DNA from: Kiritimatiellia bacterium
Lineage (GTDB): Bacteria; Verrucomicrobiota; Kiritimatiellia; RFP12; UBA3636
Direction of reading: 5' to 3'
NCBI GenBank assembly: GCA_016295275.1
Contig: JAEDLN010000119.1
Location: 1 to 7,464, forward strand
Length of the DNA stretch: 7,464 bases
In this document: positions 1-6,401 of the stretch, piece by piece
Layout: the number at the start of each line of letters is the position of its first letter
Position numbering within the stretch: the stretch's first letter is position 1
Position numbers and translations under genes: made by a program
Notes under the pieces: generated by a model
Database searches by the model: none
The model's input: only the letters and a program-made list of their open reading frames with translations
What the model was told of the DNA's origin: nothing

Positions 1-11
1 ATTATGCGTGC

Positions 12-281
12 GGCGCGATGCTCGCCCGCGGTGGCTCACCGCCGCGCCCTACCGCCATTACACTCGTGGATCACACACGCAATATTCGCGCCACCATTAC
101 GCACGCGCCCCTTGCCCGCGCGCCGCCGCGCCGCATTGCCCGTGGCGGCTCGCCACCCGCGCACCTGTCGCCCCCCCCTCAAAATCGCCCGCGGTGGCTC
201 ACCGCCGCGCGCCGCCGCGCCGCATCGCCCGTGGGGGCTCCCCACCCCGTGGCGGCTCCCCACCCCGTGGCGGCTCGCCAC
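12..281. repeat. GC-rich array of six related hairpins downstream of rbfA
   Basis: This stretch is non-coding and built from related GC-rich units. Six 15-nt inverted repeats share the loop GCT: 28-42 and 191-205 (arms GCGGTG/CACCGC), 142-156 and 267-281 (GTGGCG/CGCCAC), 231-245 (GTGGGG/CCCCAC), and 249-263 (GTGGCG/CCCCAC, one mismatch). The last three form an 18-bp tandem register (231, 249, 267). A longer unit beginning GCCGCCGCGCCGCAT precedes two of the hairpins, at about 122 and 212. A C8 tract sits at 171-178. Several overlapping open frames cross the region, but they are low-complexity Arg/Pro/Ala translations with no recognisable protein. The array begins 10 bases past the rbfA stop codon; no U-tract follows the hairpins on the minus strand, so a classical intrinsic terminator is not supported. 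Confidence 0.8.
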
Positions 282-290
282 TCGAGCCGA

Positions 291-665
291 CTATTCCTGC
301 GGAATATCCAATTCGTCCAAAATGGAGAGGACTCGCGTCCCCTTTTCAATGGCCTTCGTTTGGCGAAAATGGAGAATGGGCGTATATTTCAGCCCCACCG
401 TCTTCGCAAGATGCGCCTGAAAGGCAATCCGATTTTCCTTCAACCACCCCAAGGTGCGTATCGCATCCTCGGCAGAGCCGAGAACCGATACGACAACCTG
501 CGCCGTATGCAAGTCCGGTGACGTATGGACCTCCAAAAAGGATATCTTGGCAAAATCAATCCCTTGCCCCTGACCGACTCGGTAGAGGCCCGTGGAAAGC
601 TCTCGCAAAATCTGCTCGTTGACGCGCTTCATGCGGTCAACCTTCGGTTTCGAGCCCGGTCTCAT
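291..665 (-). CDS. rbfA: Ribosome-binding factor A (RbfA)
   Basis: RbfA is a small KH-fold protein that binds the immature 30S subunit near the 16S rRNA 5' helix and assists late maturation and cold adaptation in the cytoplasm. The 124-residue product has the family length. The N-terminal helix RMKRVNEQILREL (11-23) matches the usual 'R..RV.EQI.REL' start. The central strand segment DLHTAQVVVSVLG (51-63) and the end FQAHLAKTVGLKYTPILHF (82-100), followed by EKGTRVLSILDEL, match the conserved second half of the family. It is the third gene of the nusA-infB-rbfA operon. ATG at 665 is chosen because it gives the expected N-terminus and lies 24 bases past the infB stop; a TTG at 683 in the same frame would add six residues. 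Neither start has a strong Shine-Dalgarno sequence, which suggests translation coupled to infB. The stop TAG is at 291-293. Confidence 0.93.
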   Translation of the reverse strand: MRPGSKPKVDRMKRVNEQILRELSTGLYRVGQGQGIDFAKISFLEVHTSPDLHTAQVVVSVLGSAEDAIRTLGWLKENRIAFQAHLAKTVGLKYTPILHFRQTKAIEKGTRVLSILDELDIPQE

Positions 666-689
666 ATCGTTACCGTTTCGCAATAGCCG

Positions 690-3428
690 TTAAAGCGTTT
701 TGGGAATTTCCTCAAAGGCAAAGCACTCCAAAACATCCCCTTCTTCGAACATCTTGAAGGACTCCAGCATCACGCCGCATTCCTGCGCCATCTTGACCTC
801 TTCGACCGATTCCTTGAAGTGGCGGATGGTCGCAATCGCGCCGGTGTGCAAAAGCTTGCCGCGACGCAATACGCGCATCTGCCCCTTGGTCGTAATGAAG
901 CCGTCGTTGACAATCGAACCGGCGACAACGCCGTCCTTGCCCAGATCGAAGACCTGCTTGACGAACGCATGCCCGCGAACAACTTCGCGATACTCGGCCG
1001 GCAACAACGCAAGCATTTCCTGCTTCACGAAATCCAACAGCTCGTAGATGATGCGGAAGGTCTGAATGCGGACGCCATGGTGGCGCGCCAATGCATTTAC
1101 GCCACTCTCCGGCGAAACGTTGAAACCGATAATCAACGCCTTTCCGTTGCCGGCACGCTCGACGTCGTTGACCGCAATGGAACCCGTTCCGCTCTGAATG
1201 ATATTCGTGGATACCTTCGTGCTCTTGATCTGTTGGATGGCTTCGACAATGGCCTCGACCGATCCCTGAACGTCCGCACGCAAAATCAGGTTCAACGTCA
1301 ACTTGTCCGCTTCGTGCATGCGACGGAAAATGTCATCCACCGAACGGGCTTGCGTGGCAGCGCCAAGCAACTGCTCCTTGCGCTGAATCGCCGCTTTCTC
1401 GGCAATTTCACGGGCACGCTTTTCGTTCTTGAGAACGCGAAACTCCGCACCCGCCTCCGGAACCCCGGAAAGGCCCATCACGGAAACCGCAGAGGACGGA
1501 CCGGCCGACTTCAACCGACGGCCATTGCTGTCGGTCAATGCGCGAATCTTTCCGTAGAACTCGTTGCAAATCATGATGTCGCCGACATTGAGCGTTCCAC
1601 CCGTCACGAGAACATTGACAACGGGACCGGACCCCGGCGCCATGGAGGCCTCGATAACCGATCCGTTCGCACGGCGATCCGGATTGGCCGAAAGCTCGAG
1701 AACGTCCGCTTGAAGCAAAATCATGTCCAGCAAATTGCCGACACCTTCGCCGGTAATGCCGGAAACCTGGCAGACAACCGTATCGCCGCCCCATTCCTCC
1801 GGCGTCAGATTCTCATTCTGAAGCTGCTGCATGACGCGCATGACGTTCGCAGACGGTTTGTCGCACTTCGTAATGGCAACCATAATCGTCACATGCGCAT
1901 TGCGGGCAGCCTGAATGGCTTCCTTCGTCTGCGGCATGATGCCATCGTCCGCCGCAATGATAATCACGGCGACATCGGTCAAACTCGCACCACGCGTACG
2001 CATCGCAGAAAAGGCGGCGTGCCCCGGCGTATCCAAGAAGGTGATACTGCGCCCCGAGACTTCGACCGAATAGGCGCTGATCGCCTGCGTAATGCCACCG
2101 GCTTCGCCGGCTGCGACATGCGCCGAACGGATGTAGTCCATCAGCGTCGTCTTGCCATGGTCGACATGCCCCAAGAAGGTGACAACCGGCGGACGCGGAC
2201 GAAGCTGATCGGGACGATCCTCCGGAATCTCGTCGTCCTGAGAGGGATCGCGGTAAACCGGCTTGGCGTCCGAATTGCGACGCTTTTCATGGACAACCGT
2301 AAAGCCATGGACAACCGCAATCTTTCCGGCCGTCTCCGCATCAATGCTCTGATTGATGGAGGCCAAGACGCCCATCTTCATCAGTTCTGTAATCAACTGA
2401 TTCGGACGAATGCCCAATTTCTCCGCAAAATCCTTGACCACAATCGTGCCGCGGACAGGAATTTCCTTGTCCGTTCCGTTCGCAACCGCTTGCGCCGCCT
2501 CCTGACGACGCTGCTCCTGACGCAGCTCCTGGCGTTGCTCCTGACGCTGCTCCTGGCGCTCGCGTTTCTTGTCGCGACGAATGTCACGATTTTCCTGCGT
2601 ATCGTTCTGGATGCGGCGAGCCGTCTGGCTTACGCCTCCGGCCCCCTGCAGCCCACCCTTCTTCTCGGTGCCGCGAGGCGCCGCACCCGCCGTAGCCGTA
2701 TCCGCCGGATGCATCGCTTGCGGAGGAGCCTTCTTGATGGGAGCCGGCCGCGGCGTACGGACCGGAAGAACAAACTCGGGACGCGGTGCGACATTCCGGC
2801 GAACTGGCAATGGCGCAATACCGCCAATGGCACGCTGCGCGGCCGGCGGCAACGCCGGCTCGGCAGGCGCCGTCGCCTTGGACTCTTCAGGCGCCGCTAC
2901 CGCCGGCTCCGCTTTCTTCTCTTCCGAAGACGTCGCTTCCGCCGGCTTTTTCAAGGCAACCGGTTTTGCTTCGGCAACCGGCTTCTCTTCGGCGGCAGGC
3001 TTTGTCTCGGAAATCGGCTTCGCCTCGATGGCAACCGGCTTCGCTTCGGCAACCGGCTTCTTGGTCGGCTTCTCGACAGCGGCAACGGCCGGACGGGATG
3101 CCAGGAACCGATCCAACGGACGCTCGCTGCTCACATACTCGGCCGCTCGCTTCGCAGCCGCGTCCAACAACTCGGCATCCGCCTTCGCATTGGCACGCGC
3201 CAACGAAACGGCCTTCTCGGCCTTTTCCCGAAGCCGGGCTTGTACCTCGTTTTCCTCCCGAGCAATGTCGGCTTCCAAACGACGGTGAAAACCGCTCCGG
3301 ATGATTCGCTCGTCCTCCGGGGACACCAGCGAAATCACACTCTGGATATCCGCATTCATCCCCTTCGCTTGACGATACAAATCGCGAGCGGATGTTTTCA
3401 GTTCTGTGGCAAGTTCAAATAATCTCAT
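690..3428 (-). CDS. infB: Translation initiation factor IF-2
   Basis: IF2 is the GTPase that delivers fMet-tRNA to the 30S P site and promotes 50S joining. The 912-residue product shows the full bacterial layout. There is an N-terminal IF2_N-like helical segment (about 1-50), a charged helical stretch (50-110), and a long Lys/Pro/Ala/Glu linker (115-260). An Arg/Gln/Glu-rich stretch (about 280-310) leads into a second IF2_N domain (VRGTIVVKDFAEKLGIRPNQ, 325-344, and on to about 378). The G domain starts near 413, with P-loop GHVDHGKT (420-427), switch GGITQAI (444-450), DTPGH (466-470, catalytic His 470) and G4 TKCD (520-523). Domains II, III and IV follow; the tRNA-binding C-terminal domain ends with ECGVMLESFKMFEEGDVLE. 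G4 has Thr where most IF2 proteins have Asn, and G5 reads SGI instead of SAK. ATG at 3428 is 30 bases after the nusA stop, in an operon with nusA and rbfA. Confidence 0.98.
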   Translation of the reverse strand: MRLFELATELKTSARDLYRQAKGMNADIQSVISLVSPEDERIIRSGFHRRLEADIAREENEVQARLREKAEKAVSLARANAKADAELLDAAAKRAAEYVSSERPLDRFLASRPAVAAVEKPTKKPVAEAKPVAIEAKPISETKPAAEEKPVAEAKPVALKKPAEATSSEEKKAEPAVAAPEESKATAPAEPALPPAAQRAIGGIAPLPVRRNVAPRPEFVLPVRTPRPAPIKKAPPQAMHPADTATAGAAPRGTEKKGGLQGAGGVSQTARRIQNDTQENRDIRRDKKRERQEQRQEQRQELRQEQRRQEAAQAVANGTDKEIPVRGTIVVKDFAEKLGIRPNQLITELMKMGVLASINQSIDAETAGKIAVVHGFTVVHEKRRNSDAKPVYRDPSQDDEIPEDRPDQLRPRPPVVTFLGHVDHGKTTLMDYIRSAHVAAGEAGGITQAISAYSVEVSGRSITFLDTPGHAAFSAMRTRGASLTDVAVIIIAADDGIMPQTKEAIQAARNAHVTIMVAITKCDKPSANVMRVMQQLQNENLTPEEWGGDTVVCQVSGITGEGVGNLLDMILLQADVLELSANPDRRANGSVIEASMAPGSGPVVNVLVTGGTLNVGDIMICNEFYGKIRALTDSNGRRLKSAGPSSAVSVMGLSGVPEAGAEFRVLKNEKRAREIAEKAAIQRKEQLLGAATQARSVDDIFRRMHEADKLTLNLILRADVQGSVEAIVEAIQQIKSTKVSTNIIQSGTGSIAVNDVERAGNGKALIIGFNVSPESGVNALARHHGVRIQTFRIIYELLDFVKQEMLALLPAEYREVVRGHAFVKQVFDLGKDGVVAGSIVNDGFITTKGQMRVLRRGKLLHTGAIATIRHFKESVEEVKMAQECGVMLESFKMFEEGDVLECFAFEEIPKTL

Positions 3429-3458
3429 ACGTCGACCAGTGCGTCTGTTTCAAGTTCT

Positions 3459-4919
3459 TTATTGCGCGGTACCGCTTCCGGCCAACATCGCCGCTTCCGC
3501 AGCGGCCCAGACCGCCCGGGCCGTTTCTTCACGCAACGATGTAACCTCCTCCGACTTCGCATCCGGGAGCTCGCGCCCCATTTCTGCGACAAAGTCGGTC
3601 AGCGTCGCCTCCATGATGCCTTCCGGAGAAAGATACCCGTGCCGGATAACCGTGGTAACCGTTTCCGAATCAAGGTTCAAACGGTCGGAAAGCTCCTTGA
3701 CCTTCGCGGCAAAATCACGCTGGAACTTCGCGGCACTTACCGCATGCTCCGTTTCCTCGGCATCCGCCGTCGCCAACTCACGCGCCGAAATGGTCCAGGT
3801 CGTGTGCGTCGAATCGCTCAACAGCTCTGAGGCCAACCGCGTGTTCATGCCAAGCTTTCCAATGAGCGGCGTAAGCGAATTCTTATCGATGAAAACCGTA
3901 ATCTGGTGCGCATGGTAGTCAATGTCGACACTCAAAACCATGGCAGGCAAAAGCGCCTTGCGGACATACGTCTCGAAATCGTCGCTCCAAGGAACAATGT
4001 CGATCTTCTCGCCGTTGAGCTCGGAAATCACCGGACGAATCCGCGAGCCGCGTACGCCGACACACGCGCCAATGGGATCGACTTTCGGATCGTTCGAGCG
4101 AACCGCAACCTTCGAACGGATGCCCGGCTGACGCGCAATGCTGATGATCTCCACCGTTCCATCCTTGATCTCGGAACACTGCTCGAACAAAAGCGCTTTC
4201 AAAAACAGCTTGTCCGTACGGGAGAGCTTTACGCACGGATTGCCCGCCGATTCGTCGACCATGCGAACCGCATGGGAATGGGACCCGCGCGAAAGCGAGC
4301 CCGCCCCATCGTCCTCGACACGACGCGGATCCTGCTCCATGCCGACATGGCGGATCACGGCACGAATCGTATCGCCATTCGTGAAACGATCGCTCTTCAT
4401 CCGGTCGCGACTCTTGAGAATCGCTTCTCCGCCGCTGTCCAAATCGCAGAACGAATCCTTATGGTAAATCTGACGAACCGTAACCGTCACAATCCGCCCG
4501 ACTTTGTCCGCATACTTGCTCTGCATGATGTCGCGCTCGGACGCGTGGATTCCCTGGACCAACGCCTGCTTGGCCATCTGCGCGGAAATGCGCCCGAAAG
4601 CACGCGGATCGATCGGACGCTGAATCTTTTCGCCCAGCGATACATTTGGATTGATTTTGCGGGCCTCTTCCAAGGAAATGTACGCAGAACCCGCCGCACC
4701 CGTGGCTTGGGGCGTATCCGCGACAATCAGCGTCTCCTCGGCTTTGAACGCCAATGTCACCGGATCGATGGTTACCTTGACGTCGCCGGAACAAAACGGA
4801 CTCTTGCGGGCCGCCGCTTGCAACGCATCGACAATCGTGGACAACATCGTTTCACGCTTGATGCCGCGATCGCGCTCAAAACCTCTAAGCTCTTTCTCGA
4901 AATTCGTGTTGATAGCCAT
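3459..4919 (-). CDS. nusA: Transcription termination/antitermination protein NusA
   Basis: NusA binds the RNA polymerase flap and nascent RNA, modulating pausing, intrinsic termination and rRNA antitermination. The 486-residue product has the N-terminal RNAP-binding domain (about 1-135), an S1 domain (about 136-235), KH1 (PGIRSKVAV at 265-273, then DPIGACVGVRGSR at 281-293 and NGEKIDIVPW) and KH2 (IGKLGMNTRLASEL, 353-366). One helix-hairpin-helix/AR-like segment follows at about 405-450 (LNLDSETVTTVIRHGYLSPEG). It lacks the duplicated acidic C-terminal repeats of E. coli NusA and ends with an Ala-rich tail. The S1 domain appears to carry about 25-30 extra residues (about 195-226) before the KLSRT strand. 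Start ATG 4919 has GGAG nine bases upstream. An in-frame upstream ATG at 5045 lies inside the promoter spacer and so cannot be in the message from that promoter. First gene of the operon. Confidence 0.97.
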   Translation of the reverse strand: MAINTNFEKELRGFERDRGIKRETMLSTIVDALQAAARKSPFCSGDVKVTIDPVTLAFKAEETLIVADTPQATGAAGSAYISLEEARKINPNVSLGEKIQRPIDPRAFGRISAQMAKQALVQGIHASERDIMQSKYADKVGRIVTVTVRQIYHKDSFCDLDSGGEAILKSRDRMKSDRFTNGDTIRAVIRHVGMEQDPRRVEDDGAGSLSRGSHSHAVRMVDESAGNPCVKLSRTDKLFLKALLFEQCSEIKDGTVEIISIARQPGIRSKVAVRSNDPKVDPIGACVGVRGSRIRPVISELNGEKIDIVPWSDDFETYVRKALLPAMVLSVDIDYHAHQITVFIDKNSLTPLIGKLGMNTRLASELLSDSTHTTWTISARELATADAEETEHAVSAAKFQRDFAAKVKELSDRLNLDSETVTTVIRHGYLSPEGIMEATLTDFVAEMGRELPDAKSEEVTSLREETARAVWAAAEAAMLAGSGTAQ

Positions 4920-4928
4920 GCCGTGTGA

Positions 4929-4932
4929 CTCC
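4929..4932 (-). promoter_or_regulatory. nusA ribosome binding site
   Basis: On the minus strand GGAG lies nine bases before the ATG at 4919. It is the clearest Shine-Dalgarno sequence in the operon and, with the promoter position, decides the nusA start. infB and rbfA lack comparable sites. Confidence 0.7.
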
Positions 4933-5032
4933 GTTTGCGGAAAAAACAAATCGTAACAGGATAATAAAAAAACAGGGAAAGCCGCTCCGGAACGCTCGCC
5001 CCGAAACAGTTTCCACACCGAAAACGCATCCA

Positions 5033-5061
5033 ATTCTAGCGGCAACCAGGAAAAAGGTCAA
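5033..5061 (-). promoter_or_regulatory. Sigma70-type promoter of the nusA-infB-rbfA operon
   Basis: On the minus strand the -35 box TTGACC (5056-5061) is separated by exactly 17 bases (5039-5055) from the -10 box TAGAAT (5033-5038). Each box differs from consensus at one position. Transcription would start near 5026, giving a leader of about 105 nt before nusA. The leader contains a T-rich stretch on the RNA strand near 4965-4975, but I see no convincing terminator or known riboswitch fold in it. Confidence 0.72.
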
Positions 5062-5153
5062 CGAAAATCCATTTCCAGACGAATCCCCCCGTTTTGAGCC
5101 CCATCGCTGCCCCCTACGCTGTGCCCCCATTGCCGCACCCCACACCGTACACC

Positions 5154-5190
5154 CCACGCCGCGCATCCACGCCGCGCACCCACGCCACCG
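5154..5190. repeat. 13-bp tandem repeat, about 2.8 copies
   Basis: CCACGCCGCGCA followed by T or C occurs at 5154-5166 and 5167-5179, then a decayed third copy (CCACGCCACCG) at 5180-5190. It lies between the nusA promoter and the GC-rich hairpin segment. No protein is supported in any frame of this low-complexity stretch. Confidence 0.65.
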
Positions 5191-5196
5191 TGCGAC

Positions 5197-5261
5197 ATGG
5201 CGGTAGGGCGCGATGCTTGACCGCCGGGCCTCCCGGCTCGCGCCGCCGCGCCGTGGCGCGG
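5197..5261. repeat. GC-rich hairpin unit upstream of nusA, related to the 1-281 array
   Basis: GGCGCGATGCT at 5207-5217 is identical to 12-22. In both places five bases follow and then a 15-nt hairpin begins: GCCGGG-CCT-CCCGGC here (5223-5237), GCGGTG-GCT-CACCGC at 28-42. A second hairpin follows, CCGCGCC-GT-GGCGCGG (5246-5261). ATGGCGGTAGGGCGCG at 5197-5212 is the exact reverse complement of 43-58. Seen directly in sequence; function unknown. The rest of the gap between the nusA promoter and 5295 is C-rich filler with no gene I can support. Confidence 0.75.
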
Positions 5262-5294
5262 TGCGCGGCTTTGCATCCTGCATCGCCCGCGATA

Positions 5295-5341
5295 GCCTTA
5301 CAGGGTCAGACCCTTCTATATAAGCTTTAATACTGTATATG
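5295..5341 (+). repeat. Dispersed repeat, copy 1
   Basis: GCCTTACAGGGTCAGACCCT (5295-5314) is followed by TCTATATAAGCT and an AT-rich tail ending TACTGTATATG. It contains the near-perfect palindrome AGGGTC-A-GACCCT (5302-5314). It marks the switch from GC-rich operon-flanking DNA to the AT-richer accessory segment. Copies 2-4 lie at 5570-5595, 6353-6384 and 7329-7408 (inverted and split). Confidence 0.85.
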
Positions 5342-5444
5342 CTTGATTCCATGGGGACTGTGTCGTGTGCCACGCGGCGAAATTCCCGAACAGAAAACAG
5401 ATGCGTACATCAGCGGCGTTTGGTAAACTATCGCAAGAAACCAG
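5342..5444. other. Gene-free stretch after repeat copy 1
   Basis: I see no complete gene here. One plus-strand frame spells a short tail (PRGEIPEQKTDAYISGVW, then stop near 5423) that could be a degraded coding end, but it has no recognisable family. The 12-mer TTTGGTAAACTA at 5419-5430 recurs at 7360-7371 inside the split repeat copy 4. Confidence 0.35.
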
Positions 5445-5591
5445 ATGAAGTATAACAGCACAGGCAAACAGAGAACATTCGAAAACCTCGCCGGTCAATT
5501 GACGACAACGGAGTGGGATTGCCTATCCGGCTCGTTATTATGGCATGAGTATGAAGGATACGATATAAAAGGATCAGACCCTTCTGTATAA
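5445..5591 (+). pseudogene. Possible Rhs/YD-repeat protein remnant (48 codons)
   Basis: A 48-codon frame begins MKYNSTGKQRTFENLAGQLT and continues TTEWDCLSGSLLWHEYEG before reading into repeat copy 2, where it ends GSDPSV-stop. The segment 'RTFENLAGQLTTTEWDC' resembles spacer segments between YD repeats in Rhs-like surface or toxin proteins, but no clear YD repeat is present, so the assignment is tentative. There is no convincing ribosome binding site. It is likely a broken fragment, since the second remnant (6217-6381) shows the same architecture: Rhs-like sequence, then the dispersed repeat, then the same C-terminal residues. It could instead be chance coding in intergenic DNA. Confidence 0.4.
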
Positions 5592-5595
5592 TTAC
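5570..5595 (+). repeat. Dispersed repeat, copy 2 (5'-truncated)
   Basis: AGGATCAGACCCTTCTGTAT followed by AATTAC matches copies 1 and 3 from the palindromic core onward but lacks the GCCTTAC start. The left arm carries A for G (GGATC), breaking one pair of the palindrome. It ends 17 bases before the start codon of the membrane protein gene. Confidence 0.8.
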
Positions 5596-5604
5596 ACAAA
5601 GGAG
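5587..5604 (+). promoter_or_regulatory. TATAAT box in repeat copy 2 plus Shine-Dalgarno for the 5613 gene
   Basis: A perfect -10 hexamer TATAAT (5587-5592) lies inside the repeat, and AAAGGAG (5598-5604) stands eight bases before ATG 5613. The Shine-Dalgarno is strong. The promoter is only possible: no -35 box is recognisable 16-18 bases upstream, and the implied leader would be very short. Confidence 0.45.
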
Positions 5605-5612
5605 TTGTTCTA

Positions 5613-6188
5613 ATGAGAAAATATACTGTGGTATCGTATTTTGTCCCTGCAGGGGAGATTCGGTTGCGTGTGCGTTCGGAGAGAAAGATCGACGAGCTGT
5701 CTTGCTTGCTCTTAGATGACACAATTTGGTCTGGTCGACCGCATCTGCCTTTCCTTAGATGGGGGAAACTTTTATCGTATTTATTAGGGCTGTTGCAACT
5801 CGCTTTCTGTTTATTTGTTATGCGGCTCCCTCAGGGTGATATGTGGCTACCGGAGTTGTTTGGGGCTTTGATGATATTGATTCCGCTGTATAGTGGTTTA
5901 GAACTGATGTTGACGGAATATAAAATAACAAGCGAAAAGATTCTTATAATAAGTCGACTGTATCGGAGCATTGAGGAGTACGACTTGTCGCATTTTGCCA
6001 CGCGGACAGATGTATTTGGAAACTTTGGATCGTTTCGTCAGCTACCTGGAACTTATGACGTGCAATTTCTCAAGTGCGCAGATGGATCAATGGGCAGGAC
6101 TGCGACTAACTGGAAGTGCTTTATGTCGGTGTCAAAATCCGATGTCAAGGTCATAACCGAGGCGCTTAAGCGCTTAAGAGTGCGATAA
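5613..6188 (+). CDS. Two-helix membrane protein with probable bacterial PH-like domain
   Basis: The product is 191 residues. An N-terminal segment contains DDTIWSGRPHLP (35-46), like the 'E..LW.GRP' lead-in of many bacterial PH-domain membrane proteins. Two hydrophobic helices follow, about 52-70 (LLSYLLGLLQLAFCLFVM) and 82-100 (LFGALMILIPLYSGLELML). The segment LTEYKITSEKILIISRLYRS (100-119), then IEEYDLSHFA, is typical of the first strands of a bPH-type domain (DUF304/bPH_2-like). The C-terminal helix is SDVKVITEALKRL. No signal peptide is evident, so the domain probably faces the cytoplasm. Function is unknown. The start has a strong Shine-Dalgarno. It stands alone between repeat copy 2 and an Rhs remnant, with base composition visibly less GC-rich than nusA-infB, consistent with horizontal acquisition. 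The PH assignment is from pattern, not a search. Confidence 0.75.
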   Translation: MRKYTVVSYFVPAGEIRLRVRSERKIDELSCLLLDDTIWSGRPHLPFLRWGKLLSYLLGLLQLAFCLFVMRLPQGDMWLPELFGALMILIPLYSGLELMLTEYKITSEKILIISRLYRSIEEYDLSHFATRTDVFGNFGSFRQLPGTYDVQFLKCADGSMGRTATNWKCFMSVSKSDVKVITEALKRLRVR

Positions 6189-6216
6189 TCCCTTTCTCTC
6201 ATTTCGCTCCCAAATC

Positions 6217-6381
6217 ATGAAACTTGCCCACGAGATAGCGAAGAAGTTGCATGCCGTTTCCGCGCCGGTTGATGCTCCCGGCAGGACGACATTCGCCTAC
6301 GATACCTTCGGTTCGCTTACCAACGAAACCGTCGTCGACGTTGCCGGCACAAGCCTTACAGGATCAGACCCTTCTATATAA
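6217..6381 (+). pseudogene. Rhs/YD-repeat protein fragment truncated by a dispersed repeat
   Basis: A 54-codon frame from ATG 6217 encodes MKLAHEIAKKLHAVSAPVDA, then PGRTTFAYDTFGSLTNETVV and DVAGTS. The block FAYDTFGSLTNETVV is a clear YD repeat ('YD..G.LT.E') as found in Rhs and related polymorphic-toxin or wall-associated proteins, which normally have dozens of such repeats over more than 1000 residues. Here one repeat survives. The frame then enters repeat copy 3 and stops after LTGSDPSI at 6379-6381. It is therefore a remnant, not a functional gene. The codon use is GC-rich, unlike the neighbouring genes on either side, suggesting a different origin from them. There is no Shine-Dalgarno for the ATG. 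Confidence 0.7.
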
Positions 6382-6384
6382 GCT
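6353..6384 (+). repeat. Dispersed repeat, copy 3
   Basis: GCCTTACAGGATCAGACCCT then TCTATATAAGCT, identical to copy 1 over 32 bases except one G-to-A change (GGGTC to GGATC), which it shares with copy 2. It ends 17 bases before the ATG of the WG-repeat gene, the same distance as copy 2 to its gene. TATGAT at 6384-6389 at its edge resembles a -10 box, but no -35 is evident. Confidence 0.85.
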
Positions 6385-6401
6385 ATGATTGTTCCCTAAA
6401 G

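Noticed and set aside
4..622. Overlapping plus-strand open frames across the GC-rich array and rbfA
   Set aside because: Repetitive Arg/Pro/Ala translations of hairpin repeats, open in several frames at once, with no family resemblance; the 3' part is antisense to rbfA.
819..3422. An 867-codon plus-strand open frame antisense to infB
   Set aside because: It is a mirror of the infB codon bias in GC-rich DNA. The translation is Arg/Asn/Leu-rich with no domain, while the opposite strand encodes unmistakable IF2.
3906..4928. A 340-codon plus-strand open frame antisense to nusA
   Set aside because: Same cause: low-complexity Arg/Asp/Asn-rich translation opposite a well-conserved NusA.
4920..5045. 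N-terminal extension of NusA to an ATG at 5045
   Set aside because: That ATG lies within the -35/-10 spacer of the only good promoter; the extension has no NusA homology, and ATG 4919 has a Shine-Dalgarno.
5428..5724. Minus-strand open frames over 5316-5724
   Set aside because: They cross repeat copy 2 and the start of the well-supported membrane protein gene, with no ribosome binding site or family resemblance.
5295..6384. CRISPR array
   Set aside because: The copies are irregularly spaced (hundreds of bases to about 1 kb), differ in sequence and have genes between them.
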